A stretch of 41,483 nt of DNA, taken from contig NZ_REFA01000020.1 of NCBI RefSeq assembly GCF_003852705.1, positions 1 to 41,483 of the forward strand, read 5' to 3'. Source of the stretch: Amniculibacterium aquaticum (GTDB lineage: Bacteria > Bacteroidota > Bacteroidia > Flavobacteriales > Weeksellaceae). Shown here piece by piece: positions 24,683-32,967 of this stretch. Position 1 is the first letter of the stretch; the number at the start of each line of letters is the position of its first letter. The notes under the pieces are model-generated. The model did not search any database and had not been told where the DNA came from. It was given only the letters and a program-made list of their open reading frames with translations. Made by a program: the position numbers and the translations under genes.

Positions 24683-24756
24683 TGAACGCGGAAGGAGTCG
24701 AACCCTCAACCTCCAGAGCCGTAATCTGGCACTCTATCCAATTGAGCTACGCGTCC
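24683..24756 (-). tRNA. tRNA-Arg (anticodon ACG)
   Basis: Folds as a full cloverleaf on the minus strand: acceptor GGACGCG with CGCGTTC, D stem GCTC/GAGT, anticodon stem CCAGA/TCTGG with loop TTACGGC (anticodon ACG, reads CGN codons after A34 deamination), T stem GAGGG/CCTTC with loop TTCGACT, discriminator A. CCA is not encoded (ACA follows). 74 bases long. Confidence 0.95.
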
Positions 24757-24771
24757 GTTCTTAAAGGTTTG

Positions 24772-24779
24772 CAAATATA
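24772..24779 (-). promoter_or_regulatory. -7 box of tRNA-Arg
   Basis: On the minus strand TATATTTG, 15 bases before the first base of the tRNA. It matches the Bacteroidota -7 consensus. Confidence 0.65.
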
Positions 24780-24803
24780 CATTTTTTTTATTTACTTTGA
24801 AAT

Positions 24804-25850
24804 ATGAAATCAAAAATTATCGCATTATTTCTGTTTTTAGCCCTTGTTTCCTGCAAAAACACTGAAAATCAGGAACAAAAAAAATGGAATAAAATATCAG
24901 AAAGAATACAATATCGAATTTCCGAAGGAGATTTTGAATTGAAATCGGGAAAATACAACTACAAAATCCCAAAAACAAAGCTGCCGTACAAAAAAATCGT
25001 ACTTCTAAATGCCAGTTTGGTCGGCTATTTTACCGAATTGGGAAAAGAAAATACCATAATTGGATTGTCCAGTCCAGAATATATTTTCTCTGAAAAAGTT
25101 TTAAAAAACATCAAAAACAATAAAACCACCGTGGTGGGCGACGAAGCCAAATACGATTTGGAAAAAATACTTTCTCTAAAACCCGATGCCGTTTTTACCA
25201 ATTACATAGAAAGTTTCCAAAACACCTACGATTTACTGAAAAAAAATGGAATTGAAGTTATTTTTATTGATGAATATTTGGAACAAAAACCATTGGAAAA
25301 ATCAAGAATTATAGAACTTTTTGGCGAAGTTTTAGGAGCAAGAAATGAAGCTGAAAAAGCATATATAAATATTGAAAAAACATACCATACCCTTTCGGAC
25401 AAAGCACAAAAAACCAAACACAAACCCATTGTTATTGCCAACGAAATGTACGGAACACAATGGTACATGCCCGGCGGAAATACCAATGTTGCTCAGTTGC
25501 TAAAAGATGCCGGCGCACAATACATACTCTCAGAAAATAAAGAGTCCAGAGCAGTTCCCCTGAGTTTTGAAGAAGTCTATGCCAAATCCAAAAATGCCGA
25601 ATATTGGGTGAATATTGGTGTCTATAACGATAAAAAGGCTTTGCTTTCCATGAATCCCAATTATTCCAAATTGTCTGTCTTCAACCAAGGAAAACTCTAT
25701 GCTGTAACCGGAAAACAAAAAAACAGAGCCAACGATTATTTTGAAAGTGGCGTGGTAAGAGCCGACAAAGTTCTAGCAGATTACATCCGAATATTCCACC
25801 CAGAAATCCTAGGAAAAGACAGTCTTCAGTATCAAAAACAATTGCAATAA
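24804..25850 (+). CDS. BtuF/FecB-like periplasmic substrate-binding lipoprotein
   Basis: 348 residues. The N-terminus is a lipoprotein signal with lipobox LVSC (Cys17). The rest is a class III binding-protein fold of the cobalamin/siderophore type: first lobe KKIVLLNASLVGYFTELG and LEKILSLKPDAVFTNY, long connecting helix, second lobe PIVIANEMYGTQWYMPGGNT with the usual GGNT(N) site, and NAEYWVNIG. Family members deliver vitamin B12, heme or iron chelates to an ABC importer. No permease or ATPase gene adjoins here, so the ligand cannot be told and the importer must be encoded elsewhere. Confidence 0.87.
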   Translation: MKSKIIALFLFLALVSCKNTENQEQKKWNKISERIQYRISEGDFELKSGKYNYKIPKTKLPYKKIVLLNASLVGYFTELGKENTIIGLSSPEYIFSEKVLKNIKNNKTTVVGDEAKYDLEKILSLKPDAVFTNYIESFQNTYDLLKKNGIEVIFIDEYLEQKPLEKSRIIELFGEVLGARNEAEKAYINIEKTYHTLSDKAQKTKHKPIVIANEMYGTQWYMPGGNTNVAQLLKDAGAQYILSENKESRAVPLSFEEVYAKSKNAEYWVNIGVYNDKKALLSMNPNYSKLSVFNQGKLYAVTGKQKNRANDYFESGVVRADKVLADYIRIFHPEILGKDSLQYQKQLQ

Positions 25851-25878
25851 AATACGAAAAAATCAGTGAAAATTGACT

Positions 25879-25909
25879 TTTGCATGTCCTAAAGATTGGC
25901 CTATATTTG
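25879..25909 (+). promoter_or_regulatory. mtgA promoter
   Basis: TTTG at 25879-25882, a 19-base spacer and TATATTTG at 25902-25909. It supports ATG 25945 as the start; the longer frame opens at TTG 25873, upstream of the promoter. Confidence 0.75.
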
Positions 25910-25944
25910 CAGAAATTATCCAAAAAAATAAAGATCTAATACCC

Positions 25945-26589
25945 ATGTGGAAGTTCATCAAGAAGCTGATTTATTTTATCATCATCGCCAATGTTTTATT
26001 TATCATTTGGGGCCGATTTTTCAATCCGCCCATTACCCTAACACAAATTGGGGGCATAATGACTTATGGAAAACTGGAAAGAGATTACATTTCTTATGAC
26101 AACATGGGATCTAATGTAAAAAAAGCCGTAATCGCCTCTGAAGATCAAAAGTTTTATAACCACAACGGATTCGATTTTCAGGCCATAGAAAAAGCATTAG
26201 AGCACAACGAAAAAGGCAAAAAAATCCGTGGTGGAAGCACCATTTCCCAACAAACTGCAAAAAATATTTTCCTGTGGCAAGGCAGAAGCTGGATCCGAAA
26301 AGGCCTGGAAGCTTTCTACACTTTCATCATAGAAAAAGTTTGGTCCAAAGACATCATCTTGGAAAGATACCTGAATTCTATCGAAATGGGGCAAGGCGTT
26401 TTTGGTGTAGAAGCGGCATCACAGTATTATTTTGGCAAATCTTCCAAAGACCTTACCAAGAGCGAAGCCGCTTGGATAGCTGTTGTACTGCCCAATCCAC
26501 AAAAATACGACCCGAAAAATCCCTCTGCCTACCTTTCTAAAAAGCACCGATGGGTGATGCGCCAGATGAACAATGTGGTCCTACAATAA
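25945..26589 (+). CDS. mtgA: Monofunctional biosynthetic peptidoglycan transglycosylase
   Basis: Polymerises lipid II into glycan strands on the outer face of the inner membrane. One N-terminal transmembrane helix (about 8-24) is followed by a GT51 domain: catalytic Glu66 in VIASEDQKFYNHNG, the RGGSTISQQTAKNIFLW motif, and LERYLNSIEMGQGVFGVEAA with the second Glu. The 214-residue length is normal for the form without a transpeptidase domain. It converges with the DUF721 gene, with 5 bases between the stop codons and no visible terminator. Confidence 0.95.
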   Translation: MWKFIKKLIYFIIIANVLFIIWGRFFNPPITLTQIGGIMTYGKLERDYISYDNMGSNVKKAVIASEDQKFYNHNGFDFQAIEKALEHNEKGKKIRGGSTISQQTAKNIFLWQGRSWIRKGLEAFYTFIIEKVWSKDIILERYLNSIEMGQGVFGVEAASQYYFGKSSKDLTKSEAAWIAVVLPNPQKYDPKNPSAYLSKKHRWVMRQMNNVVLQ

Positions 26590-26594
26590 CAGCG

Positions 26595-26885
26595 TCACAC
26601 AACAATCAAATCTTCAAAAGACTGATTGGTAAATTTTTCATTAAATTTTTTCAAGAAAAATGATTTCCTCAACCGGAAGTCATTTTTTAGTAAAGGCGAG
26701 TTTATTTTTATCGTCAGCACATTATTTTTCAAATCCACCGAAACGATCTCGGCAAAAAGCTCTTCCGACAGATATTCTTCCAAAAAATCTCGAACTTCTA
26801 AAGCCACCAATTTTTGTTCAAAACCGTAAATTCTGGCAAACGATTTCACCAAATCCGAACTCTGAAACTCCCTCCTTTTCTTCAT
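26595..26885 (-). CDS. DUF721 family protein (DciA-like)
   Basis: 96 residues: MKKRREFQSSDLVKSFARIYGFEQKLVALEV at the start, then a KH-like pattern (VDLKNNVLTIKINSPLLKNDFRLRK). This matches the short DUF721/DciA proteins of Bacteroidota. DciA proteins load or activate the replicative helicase in bacteria without DnaC, so a role in replication is plausible, but this short form has not been tied to it here. Copy B of the repeated element ends 15 bases before its ATG. No TAnnTTTG box was found directly upstream. Confidence 0.8.
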   Translation of the reverse strand: MKKRREFQSSDLVKSFARIYGFEQKLVALEVRDFLEEYLSEELFAEIVSVDLKNNVLTIKINSPLLKNDFRLRKSFFLKKFNEKFTNQSFEDLIVV

Positions 26886-26899
26886 TATTTATTTCGATT

Positions 26900-26992
26900 T
26901 TTTATTTGGGCAGCTGTTCCCGCTTCCGTTCCCACTCTTTTATTCGTCGTACCTCCTCATAAAAGGAGTTCCACTCAAGCGGGGCTGCAAGT
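26900..26992. repeat. Repeated extragenic element, copy B
   Basis: Reverse-complemented, it reads GCAGCCCCGCTTGAGTGGAA...GTGGGAACGGAAGCGGGAACAGCTGCCCAAATAAA, matching the flanks of copy A (16831-16943). Its core differs: ACTCTTTTAT pairs with ATAAAAGGAGT with one bulge. As in copy A, the GCTGCCCAAATAAA end points at the start codon of the next gene (DUF721, minus strand). Confidence 0.6.
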
Positions 26993-27228
26993 TTAGAACC
27001 CCCAACAAAATTACAAAAAAAATGGACTAAACCCATCCATCCACCATTTATCATTTGCTTTAGATGCTCCGTTTTTTATTTCAGGACAACGATTTTCAAG
27101 GTTCATTTTAATAATTTTAGTACAGAAAAAGAACAATTCTTGTCCAATGTCATCATAATAAATTCAAAATAATTATCTTCGTCACTTGCTTTTCAACATT
27201 ACAATAACCGACAAAATTTTTATCAAAA
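26993..27228 (+). other. Non-coding stretch upstream of the DPP-IV-like gene
   Basis: 236 AT-rich bases without a coding frame. TATCTTCG at 27174-27181 is one mismatch from the -7 consensus and could be the promoter of the peptidase gene, leaving a 5' UTR of about 40 bases. Nothing else was recognised. Confidence 0.4.
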
Positions 27229-29361
27229 ATGAAAAAATTAGGATTGCCACTATTTTTGGCTTTAGCCTTTACACAAATGGGATTTTCTCAAGAAATTACC
27301 TTAGACAAAATATATTCTGGATACTATCGTGGAAAAGGAATTAACGGAATTTCGTCCATGAAAAATGGTGAAAATTATGCCGTTATCGAAAGCGATGGCA
27401 TTGCCAAATACGCCTACAAAAACACCCAAAAAATAGGCTTAATCGTTCCTGGGCAATTCGAAAATTATATCTTCTCCAACGACGAGTCCAAAATTTTATT
27501 ACAAAAAGAAAGTCAGCCCATCTACAGACATTCTTTTCTCGGAAAATTTGATGTTAAGGATCTAAATACCGGTAAAATCATAGCCCTAAACAACGGAGAT
27601 TTTGTACAAGAACCTCGATTTTCTCCAGATGCCACCAAGGTCGCATTCATCGCCAACAACAATTTGTATTACCAAGACCTGAAAACGGGAGACATCGTAC
27701 AATTCACAAAAGATGGCGAGAAAAATAAAGTCATAAATGGATTGGCCGATTGGGTGTATGAAGAAGAATTTGGCCATGCCAGACAATACGAATGGACCAA
27801 AAACTCCAACGCCATTGTTTTTGTTAAATCCAATGAGACGGAAGTCCCGGTGATGCACATCCCCATTTATGAAAACAACCTGTACCCGATAGATTGGCAG
27901 TACAAATACCCAAAAGCAGGTGAGAAAAACTCGGTGGTATCTGCACATCTTTATCAGTTGGACAAAAGAAAAGTCATTAACCTGGATCTTAGCAACTTTA
28001 AAAAATATTACATCCCGAATGTTATTCAGACTTCCAATTCAGATGAGATTATCCTCATCACTTCCGAGAGAACTCAGAATGCATCAGACATCCTGAAGGT
28101 TGATACCCAAACGGGAGCCATAAAAAAACTCTTTACCGAAACCGACGAAAAATGGATAGAAACGGACAATGTAACTTTAGAATTTTTAGAAGATAATTCC
28201 TTTATTTGGGGTTCCGAAAGAGACGGAAACCGACATCTGTATTGGTACAATGCCGATGGCAGCCTGAAAAAACAAATCACCAAAGGCTCTTGGGAAGTAA
28301 CGGACTATTACGGTTATAACCCAAAAACCATGGATGTTTTCTTGCAAACGACACAAAATGGGAGCATCAACAAAGTGGTTTCTAAGGTGAATATAAAATC
28401 CGGAAAATCGACCATCATCTCTAATCCACAAGGCAACAACACCGCGAATTTTAGCAAAAATTATCAATATTTTATAGAAACTTCGTCCTCTGCAAAAAAA
28501 CCAAATACCTTTGTATTAAAAGACAATTCTGGGAAGACTTTGCAAGAGTTGCAAAACAATAACGACCAACTAAAACGATTGGAAAACGATAATTTTGTAT
28601 CCAAAGAATATTTCACCATTCCCAACGAAGCAGGAGACCAAATGAATGCTTGGATCATAAAACCAAAAAACTTTGATCCCAATAAAAAGTATCCACTATT
28701 TATGTTCCAATATTCTGGACCCGGCTCTCAGCAAGTGTCCAATTCTTGGGATATGGGCAACGGATTGTGGTTCAACCATCTTGTACAAAAAGGATATGTT
28801 GTAGCCTGTGTTGACGGTCGCGGAACGGGATACAGAGGAACGAAATATAAAAAAGTAACCTACAAAAACCTAGGGAAATACGAAATCGAAGATCAGATTG
28901 CAGCGGCAAAATGGCTGGGAAAACAAAGCTACATCGACAAGGAAAGAATCGGAATTTTCGGTTGGAGTTTCGGTGGATATATGGCGAGCCTTGCAATGAC
29001 CAAAGGAGCAGATGTCTTTAAAATGGGAATTGCTGTGGCTCCTGTTACCAACTGGAGGTATTACGACTCGGTATATACGGAAAGATTTATGCTGACTCCT
29101 CAGGAAAACCCAGCAGGATATGACGACAACTCTCCTACTTCTTATGCCAAGTTATTGAAAGGGAAATTCTTACTGATCCACGGTACTGCCGATGACAATG
29201 TGCATTTCCAAAACGCTTTAATCTTTTCTGAAGCCTTAATTCAGAATAAAAAACAATTCGATTTTATGGCGTATCCGGACAAAAACCACGGCATCTATGG
29301 TGGACAAACCCGCCCGCAGTTGTACCAAAAAATGACTGATTTTATTTTGGAAAATTTATAG
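27229..29361 (+). CDS. Dipeptidyl-peptidase IV-like serine peptidase (family S9B)
   Basis: Exported peptidase that removes X-Pro or X-Ala dipeptides from the N-termini of peptides. Signal peptide MKKLGLPLFLALAFTQMGFS, beta-propeller domain (about 25-450) with the substrate-amine motif DWVYEEEFG, and a C-terminal alpha/beta hydrolase. The nucleophile is Ser580 in GWSFGGYMAS, the Asp is in HGTADDNVHF and the His in DKNHGIYGG. The 710-residue length is normal. It probably works in the periplasm or outside the cell in peptide nutrition. It stands alone, between repeat copy B and the candidate small RNA. Confidence 0.95.
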   Translation: MKKLGLPLFLALAFTQMGFSQEITLDKIYSGYYRGKGINGISSMKNGENYAVIESDGIAKYAYKNTQKIGLIVPGQFENYIFSNDESKILLQKESQPIYRHSFLGKFDVKDLNTGKIIALNNGDFVQEPRFSPDATKVAFIANNNLYYQDLKTGDIVQFTKDGEKNKVINGLADWVYEEEFGHARQYEWTKNSNAIVFVKSNETEVPVMHIPIYENNLYPIDWQYKYPKAGEKNSVVSAHLYQLDKRKVINLDLSNFKKYYIPNVIQTSNSDEIILITSERTQNASDILKVDTQTGAIKKLFTETDEKWIETDNVTLEFLEDNSFIWGSERDGNRHLYWYNADGSLKKQITKGSWEVTDYYGYNPKTMDVFLQTTQNGSINKVVSKVNIKSGKSTIISNPQGNNTANFSKNYQYFIETSSSAKKPNTFVLKDNSGKTLQELQNNNDQLKRLENDNFVSKEYFTIPNEAGDQMNAWIIKPKNFDPNKKYPLFMFQYSGPGSQQVSNSWDMGNGLWFNHLVQKGYVVACVDGRGTGYRGTKYKKVTYKNLGKYEIEDQIAAAKWLGKQSYIDKERIGIFGWSFGGYMASLAMTKGADVFKMGIAVAPVTNWRYYDSVYTERFMLTPQENPAGYDDNSPTSYAKLLKGKFLLIHGTADDNVHFQNALIFSEALIQNKKQFDFMAYPDKNHGIYGGQTRPQLYQKMTDFILENL

Positions 29362-29429
29362 ATGCATCGCCGTTTTTTTGTAAAGTTTTTTTTGTGAAAT
29401 ATTTATTACAGGCTATTTAAAATTAGCAG

Positions 29430-29437
29430 TATCTTTG
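29430..29437 (+). promoter_or_regulatory. -7 box of the candidate small RNA
   Basis: TATCTTTG matches TAnnTTTG. It is 68 bases past the peptidase stop codon and leads into a structured, terminator-ended segment with no coding frame. Confidence 0.6.
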
Positions 29438-29442
29438 CAGAG

Positions 29443-29512
29443 CCAGGCATACATCTGTCTGACGACCTATCAGGGATTCATATTTATAATATAAGTCCCT
29501 GATGTATTTTTT
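29443..29512 (+). ncRNA. Candidate small RNA, about 70 bases, two hairpins
   Basis: A promoter box at 29430-29437 is followed by hairpin 1, CAGGCA/TGTCTG with loop TACATC (29444-29461), a single-stranded linker ACGACCTA, and hairpin 2, TCAGGGA/TCCCTGA (29470-29502) with an inner 5-bp AT stem. Hairpin 2 leads into TGTATTTTTT and works as the terminator. No start codon or open frame of note lies inside. It does not match 4.5S, 6S, tmRNA or RNase P RNA as I know them. It could also be an attenuated leader, but the genes downstream run in the opposite direction. Confidence 0.55.
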
Positions 29513-29672
29513 AAGCTTAATGTGGACAAAGAAATAAGATAAAAGAAATTGGTTATGCGGAGTTTTGTCCATAGAAAATAGTTGCATTTTTGCAATGCGA
29601 AGCGAGAAGTTTAGACTGTCAATTCGCTACCAAAAAGAAAGCCGTCTCATCACTGAAACGGCTTATTTTATT
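29513..29672 (-). terminator. Terminator of the 328-residue protein gene and adjoining spacer
   Basis: On the minus strand AAGCCGT (29639-29645) and ACGGCTT (29658-29664) form a 7-bp stem with T-rich tail TTTCTTTTT (29638-29630), 9 bases past the stop codon of the gene ending at 29673. The rest of the spacer, 29513-29629, holds an inverted repeat TGGACAAA/TTTGTCCA (near 29523 and 29564) and a small TTGCA/TGCAA hairpin near 29582, both of unknown use. Confidence 0.7.
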
Positions 29673-30659
29673 CTAAAAAGGTAAATTTATCTTTTCGGGT
29701 GCAATAAAATCTTTGGTATAAGGATCTTCCAAATAACTCAGGATAGGATTGGGAAACTTGAGGATGTTCTTTTTTTCAATTCCATATACGGTCCAATATC
29801 CTGCCAATACACTGGCAAATGTATCTTCATCCCAAAAACCAAACAACGGACGGTTGGCATTTTCAGTGACAGGTAGGGATTCTATTTTTAATCTATCCTC
29901 ATTTTTTTCAATGAGGTATTCCGGTTCGTATTGCAAAAGATAATTGGAATAATGAAACCTTGCATACAACTCTTCAAACTGAACGGGATGCAAAACATGA
30001 TCTCCAATTTTTTCTAAAATGGCTTTTTGATGATCGGCAACCACCTCATTGTCGTGCAAACTGGCAATAATCCCAAAATCCTTCAACCCAAGTTGAAACA
30101 TCAGATTCACCGTATCGTCACGGTAATTCATAATATCTGCAGAAAATTTGTGCCTCACTACGGTGATGCTCCACGGATTTTTTCCGGTGAACTCCATAGG
30201 GATAATGATGGATTGCAGCATCAGATGAAAAAGTCCGAATCGTTCTTTCAAAAAAGGAGATACCGACAATTCTTTGTCGAATTTTGCCAATCGTACTTTT
30301 TCTTTGGACATTTCGTGGAACAAGGTTCCGTACACCATCCTTCCCAACCACAAAAACAAGTCGTGACTGTCCAATGCTTTTACAGCATCATAACCTTTGT
30401 CAAAAGCCTCAGAAATTTTTTGATCCAAGTCATCAAAAGCTTGTTTAACTTTGGTGGTGCAAGGTACTTTCAGCTCGTTGTAAGTCACGGATTTCAGCTT
30501 GTCCATCATCTCGAAAACTTCATCTCCCAACTTATATTTATCCATAAACCATTCGGGGAAAATGGTCATTTGTTCTGAGGTTTCTTTTCCGGTTAGGAAA
30601 CAAATATGATCATCGAAAGTTAAAGTCTGAAAAGGATGATATAGCGATTCTGTAAGCAT
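29673..30659 (-). CDS. Unrecognised 328-residue cytoplasmic protein
   Basis: No signal peptide or membrane helix. The N-terminus MLTESLYHPFQTLTFDDHICFLTG suggests recognition of a small structured site: FLTGKETSEQMTIFPEWFMDKY could be a zinc-less HNH-like or treble-clef start, but the Cys pairs are absent. Later parts are aromatic- and acid-rich (LFGFWDEDTFASVLAGYW). I do not recognise the family. The start is ATG 30659, since the longer frame opens at TTG 30668. It has a -7 box and terminator of its own, so it is a single-gene unit, divergent from a glycosyltransferase gene. Confidence 0.75.
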   Translation of the reverse strand: MLTESLYHPFQTLTFDDHICFLTGKETSEQMTIFPEWFMDKYKLGDEVFEMMDKLKSVTYNELKVPCTTKVKQAFDDLDQKISEAFDKGYDAVKALDSHDLFLWLGRMVYGTLFHEMSKEKVRLAKFDKELSVSPFLKERFGLFHLMLQSIIIPMEFTGKNPWSITVVRHKFSADIMNYRDDTVNLMFQLGLKDFGIIASLHDNEVVADHQKAILEKIGDHVLHPVQFEELYARFHYSNYLLQYEPEYLIEKNEDRLKIESLPVTENANRPLFGFWDEDTFASVLAGYWTVYGIEKKNILKFPNPILSYLEDPYTKDFIAPEKINLPF

Positions 30660-30694
30660 AAAATTCAATTTTAAAGTCTAAAAATAAAACGGTG

Positions 30695-30702
30695 CAAAAT
30701 TA
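30695..30702 (-). promoter_or_regulatory. -7 box of the 328-residue protein gene
   Basis: On the minus strand TAATTTTG, a full TAnnTTTG match, 35 bases before ATG 30659. Confidence 0.55.
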
Positions 30703-30768
30703 AGGATAAAAGCGCTAATTGTCTTGCTAAAATACGATAAATTCATCCCATTGTCTTACTTTTACAGC

Positions 30769-31989
30769 ATGAAGCATTTGGTCATTATAGGCATGGTAAT
30801 TCCGGAGCCTAATTCTACAGCCGCCGGAAAAAGAATGTTGCAATTAATCGATTTTTTTTCTCAAGCAAATTATAGAATTTCATTTCTAACAGCTGCCGGA
30901 AATGTAGAGTTCAGTTTTAATCTTAAAGAACTGAATATCAACCTTTTTCCAATTGAAATTAATTCTCCAATTTTTGAGACCATACTACAAGGTCTGCAAC
31001 CCGATGTCGTATTGTACGATCGTTTTGTTACCGAAGAACAGTTTGGTTGGAAGGTTGCGGAAATCTGTCCCAATGCTATAAAAATATTGGACACCGAAGA
31101 TCTTCATTTCTTGAGAAAAGCCAGAGAAAATGCTTACAAAAAAGGTCTAAACCTAAACGAAATCGATTTTCAAAATGAAGTTTTTATTCGGGAAATGGCT
31201 TCCATTTACAGATCCGATCTTTCTCTTATTATTTCCGAATTCGAATACGATTTACTGATCCATACATTGAAGGTTTCGCCGGATATTTTACTTTATATTC
31301 CTTTATTTGCCGAAGTTACGCCGGACTCGGTATCGTTTATCAATAGAAAAAACTTTGTGAGTATTGGCAATTTCTTGCACGAACCCAATTGGCAAACAGT
31401 CTTAATACTGAAACACATTTGGCCCAAAATAAAAAAACAAATTCCAGAGGCCGAAATACACATCTACGGTGCTTATATTACCGAAAAAGCCAAGCAATTA
31501 CACAATGAAAAACAAGGTTTTTGGGTTAAAGGAAGGGCAAATTCTGTTGAAGAAGTTTTCAACAATGCCAGAGTCTTGCTTGCGCCCATCCCTTTTGGTG
31601 CGGGTATTAAAGGAAAACTTTTGGACAGCATGAGATTGGGTCTGCCCAACATAACTACAAAAATTGGAGCCGAAGCCATGCACGGCAACTTACCTTGGAA
31701 CGGCTTTGTTGTAGAAGACGATGACCGTTTTGTTGAAAAAGCCATCAATTTGTACAACAACCAAGATCTTTGGTATCAATGCCAAAAGCAAGGTTATAAT
31801 TTGGTAGAAAATAGATACAAAAAAGAACAGTTCTACCCTATTTTTGAAGAGAAAATACAAAGTATTTCCACAAAAATAAAGGCACACAGGATGCGCAATT
31901 ATTTTGGTAAAATCCTCTTGCACCATACCCTACAAAGTAGCAAATACCTTGGAAAATGGATAGAAGAAAAACAAAAAAATCGGGAATAA
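30769..31989 (+). CDS. Glycosyltransferase, GT-B fold (family 4-like)
   Basis: 406 residues. The N-terminal lobe has an atypical acceptor domain (LVIIGMVIPEPNSTAAGKRM, KILDTEDLHFLRKARE). The C-terminal lobe holds the nucleotide-sugar site: FVSIGNFLHEPNWQTV, EIHIYGAY and APIPFGAGIKGKLLDSMRLGLP, with the Glu/Lys-type donor contacts of GT4 enzymes. Donor and acceptor sugars cannot be read from sequence, and no polysaccharide genes adjoin. The start is ATG 30769; the longer frame begins at a TTG. Its last codons overlap the terminator of prmA on the other strand. Confidence 0.85.
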   Translation: MKHLVIIGMVIPEPNSTAAGKRMLQLIDFFSQANYRISFLTAAGNVEFSFNLKELNINLFPIEINSPIFETILQGLQPDVVLYDRFVTEEQFGWKVAEICPNAIKILDTEDLHFLRKARENAYKKGLNLNEIDFQNEVFIREMASIYRSDLSLIISEFEYDLLIHTLKVSPDILLYIPLFAEVTPDSVSFINRKNFVSIGNFLHEPNWQTVLILKHIWPKIKKQIPEAEIHIYGAYITEKAKQLHNEKQGFWVKGRANSVEEVFNNARVLLAPIPFGAGIKGKLLDSMRLGLPNITTKIGAEAMHGNLPWNGFVVEDDDRFVEKAINLYNNQDLWYQCQKQGYNLVENRYKKEQFYPIFEEKIQSISTKIKAHRMRNYFGKILLHHTLQSSKYLGKWIEEKQKNRE

Positions 31990-31998
31990 GCCCGATTT
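31973..31998 (-). terminator. prmA terminator inside the end of the glycosyltransferase gene
   Basis: On the minus strand AAATCGGG and CCCGATTT (31998-31977) pair around a 6-base loop and T7 follows (31979-31973). The stop codon of the convergent gene lies in the loop. Confidence 0.85.
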
Positions 31999-32020
31999 AA
32001 TGTTAGTATAAAAGTCCTGC

Positions 32021-32848
32021 TTATTTCTTCAACAAAAGGCTCATCCACTCTTCTTTTTGTTGTTGACGGATCAGTTCCAAATTTTGTTCTTTACACACTT
32101 CCAAGATATCATCAACATCGAAAAAACAAAGACCGGAAAGCAGTAAATACCCTTCTTTTTTTAGTACTTTAACATAAGTTGGGATGTCAGAAATCAAAAT
32201 ATTCCTGTTGATGTTTGCCAATATAACATTAAAATTTTCTGTGCCAAGGTTTTCTGCTGTACCCAGCTCTATATTCAACTCAACATTATTTCGTTCAGCA
32301 TTTTCCTTAGAATTTTCCACAGACCATTCGTCAATATCAATGGCTTTTACATACTGTGCCCCTTTTTGTTTGGCATAGATCGCCAATACCGAAGTACCGC
32401 AGCCCATATCCAACACATCTTTTCCATGGAAATCCATGTCCATCATCTGTTGTACCATCAAATGTGTCGTTGGATGGTGTCCCGTACCGAAAGACATTTT
32501 GGGTTGTATCACAATTTCGTGCATGTCGGGATTGGCTTCATGAAATTCTGCACGGATAAGGACTTTGTCCTCCACATAGATTGGTGAGAAATTCTTTTCC
32601 CATTCTTCATTCCAATTGATATTGGGCATGGCTTGGTAAGTATACGAGATGTTTACTTCTTCAGAATTTAGCAACCAAAGACTGTTAAGCTCTTGTTCCT
32701 GATACAGCTCTTCTTGGATGTACCCTAAAATTCCATCATGCTCTTCGGTAAAACTGTCGAAACCAATTTCGATCAGTTCCGCCATGAGGATTTCGTTCCA
32801 AGGTTGAAGAGGTGATATTTTAAAATTAAATTCTAAATACTGTTGCAT
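32021..32848 (-). CDS. prmA: Ribosomal protein L11 methyltransferase
   Basis: SAM-dependent enzyme that methylates lysines and the N-terminus of ribosomal protein L11. N-terminal L11-binding domain, then the SAM site: KMSFGTGHHPTTHLMVQQM, VLDMGCGTSVLAIYA (motif I) and NVILANINRNIL (the N-x-x-x catalytic loop). 275 residues from ATG 32848; the longer frame reaches back to 32938, past the -7 box. It is divergent from hpt. The protein is a little shorter than E. coli PrmA (293). Confidence 0.94.
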   Translation of the reverse strand: MQQYLEFNFKISPLQPWNEILMAELIEIGFDSFTEEHDGILGYIQEELYQEQELNSLWLLNSEEVNISYTYQAMPNINWNEEWEKNFSPIYVEDKVLIRAEFHEANPDMHEIVIQPKMSFGTGHHPTTHLMVQQMMDMDFHGKDVLDMGCGTSVLAIYAKQKGAQYVKAIDIDEWSVENSKENAERNNVELNIELGTAENLGTENFNVILANINRNILISDIPTYVKVLKKEGYLLLSGLCFFDVDDILEVCKEQNLELIRQQQKEEWMSLLLKK

Positions 32849-32863
32849 GATAAAAATTTTGAG

Positions 32864-32871
32864 CAAAGATA
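32864..32871 (-). promoter_or_regulatory. prmA -7 box
   Basis: On the minus strand TATCTTTG, 15 bases before ATG 32848. It fixes the start and excludes the upstream frame. Confidence 0.65.
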
Positions 32872-32946
32872 AGGAAGTATCACAGAAAGTTAAAGTCCAA
32901 ACGCTTATTTTTAGTGTTATAATTAAAGTATTAACCAAAAAAAGCT

Positions 32947-32954
32947 TAATTTTG
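32947..32954 (+). promoter_or_regulatory. hpt -7 box
   Basis: TAATTTTG matches TAnnTTTG, 13 bases before the hpt ATG. The -33 side is not clear. Confidence 0.5.
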
Positions 32955-32967
32955 TGCTTTTGAAATT

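Noticed and set aside
29582-29598. TTGCATTTTTGCAA near 29582 as a promoter
   Set aside because: It resembles a -7 box only loosely (CATTTTTG, no TA at the required place) and no gene follows on the plus strand.
30027-30578. 183-codon plus-strand frame opposite the 328-residue protein gene
   Set aside because: Composition rich in His, Gln and Phe with no recognisable motif; the minus-strand gene has promoter, terminator and protein-like composition.
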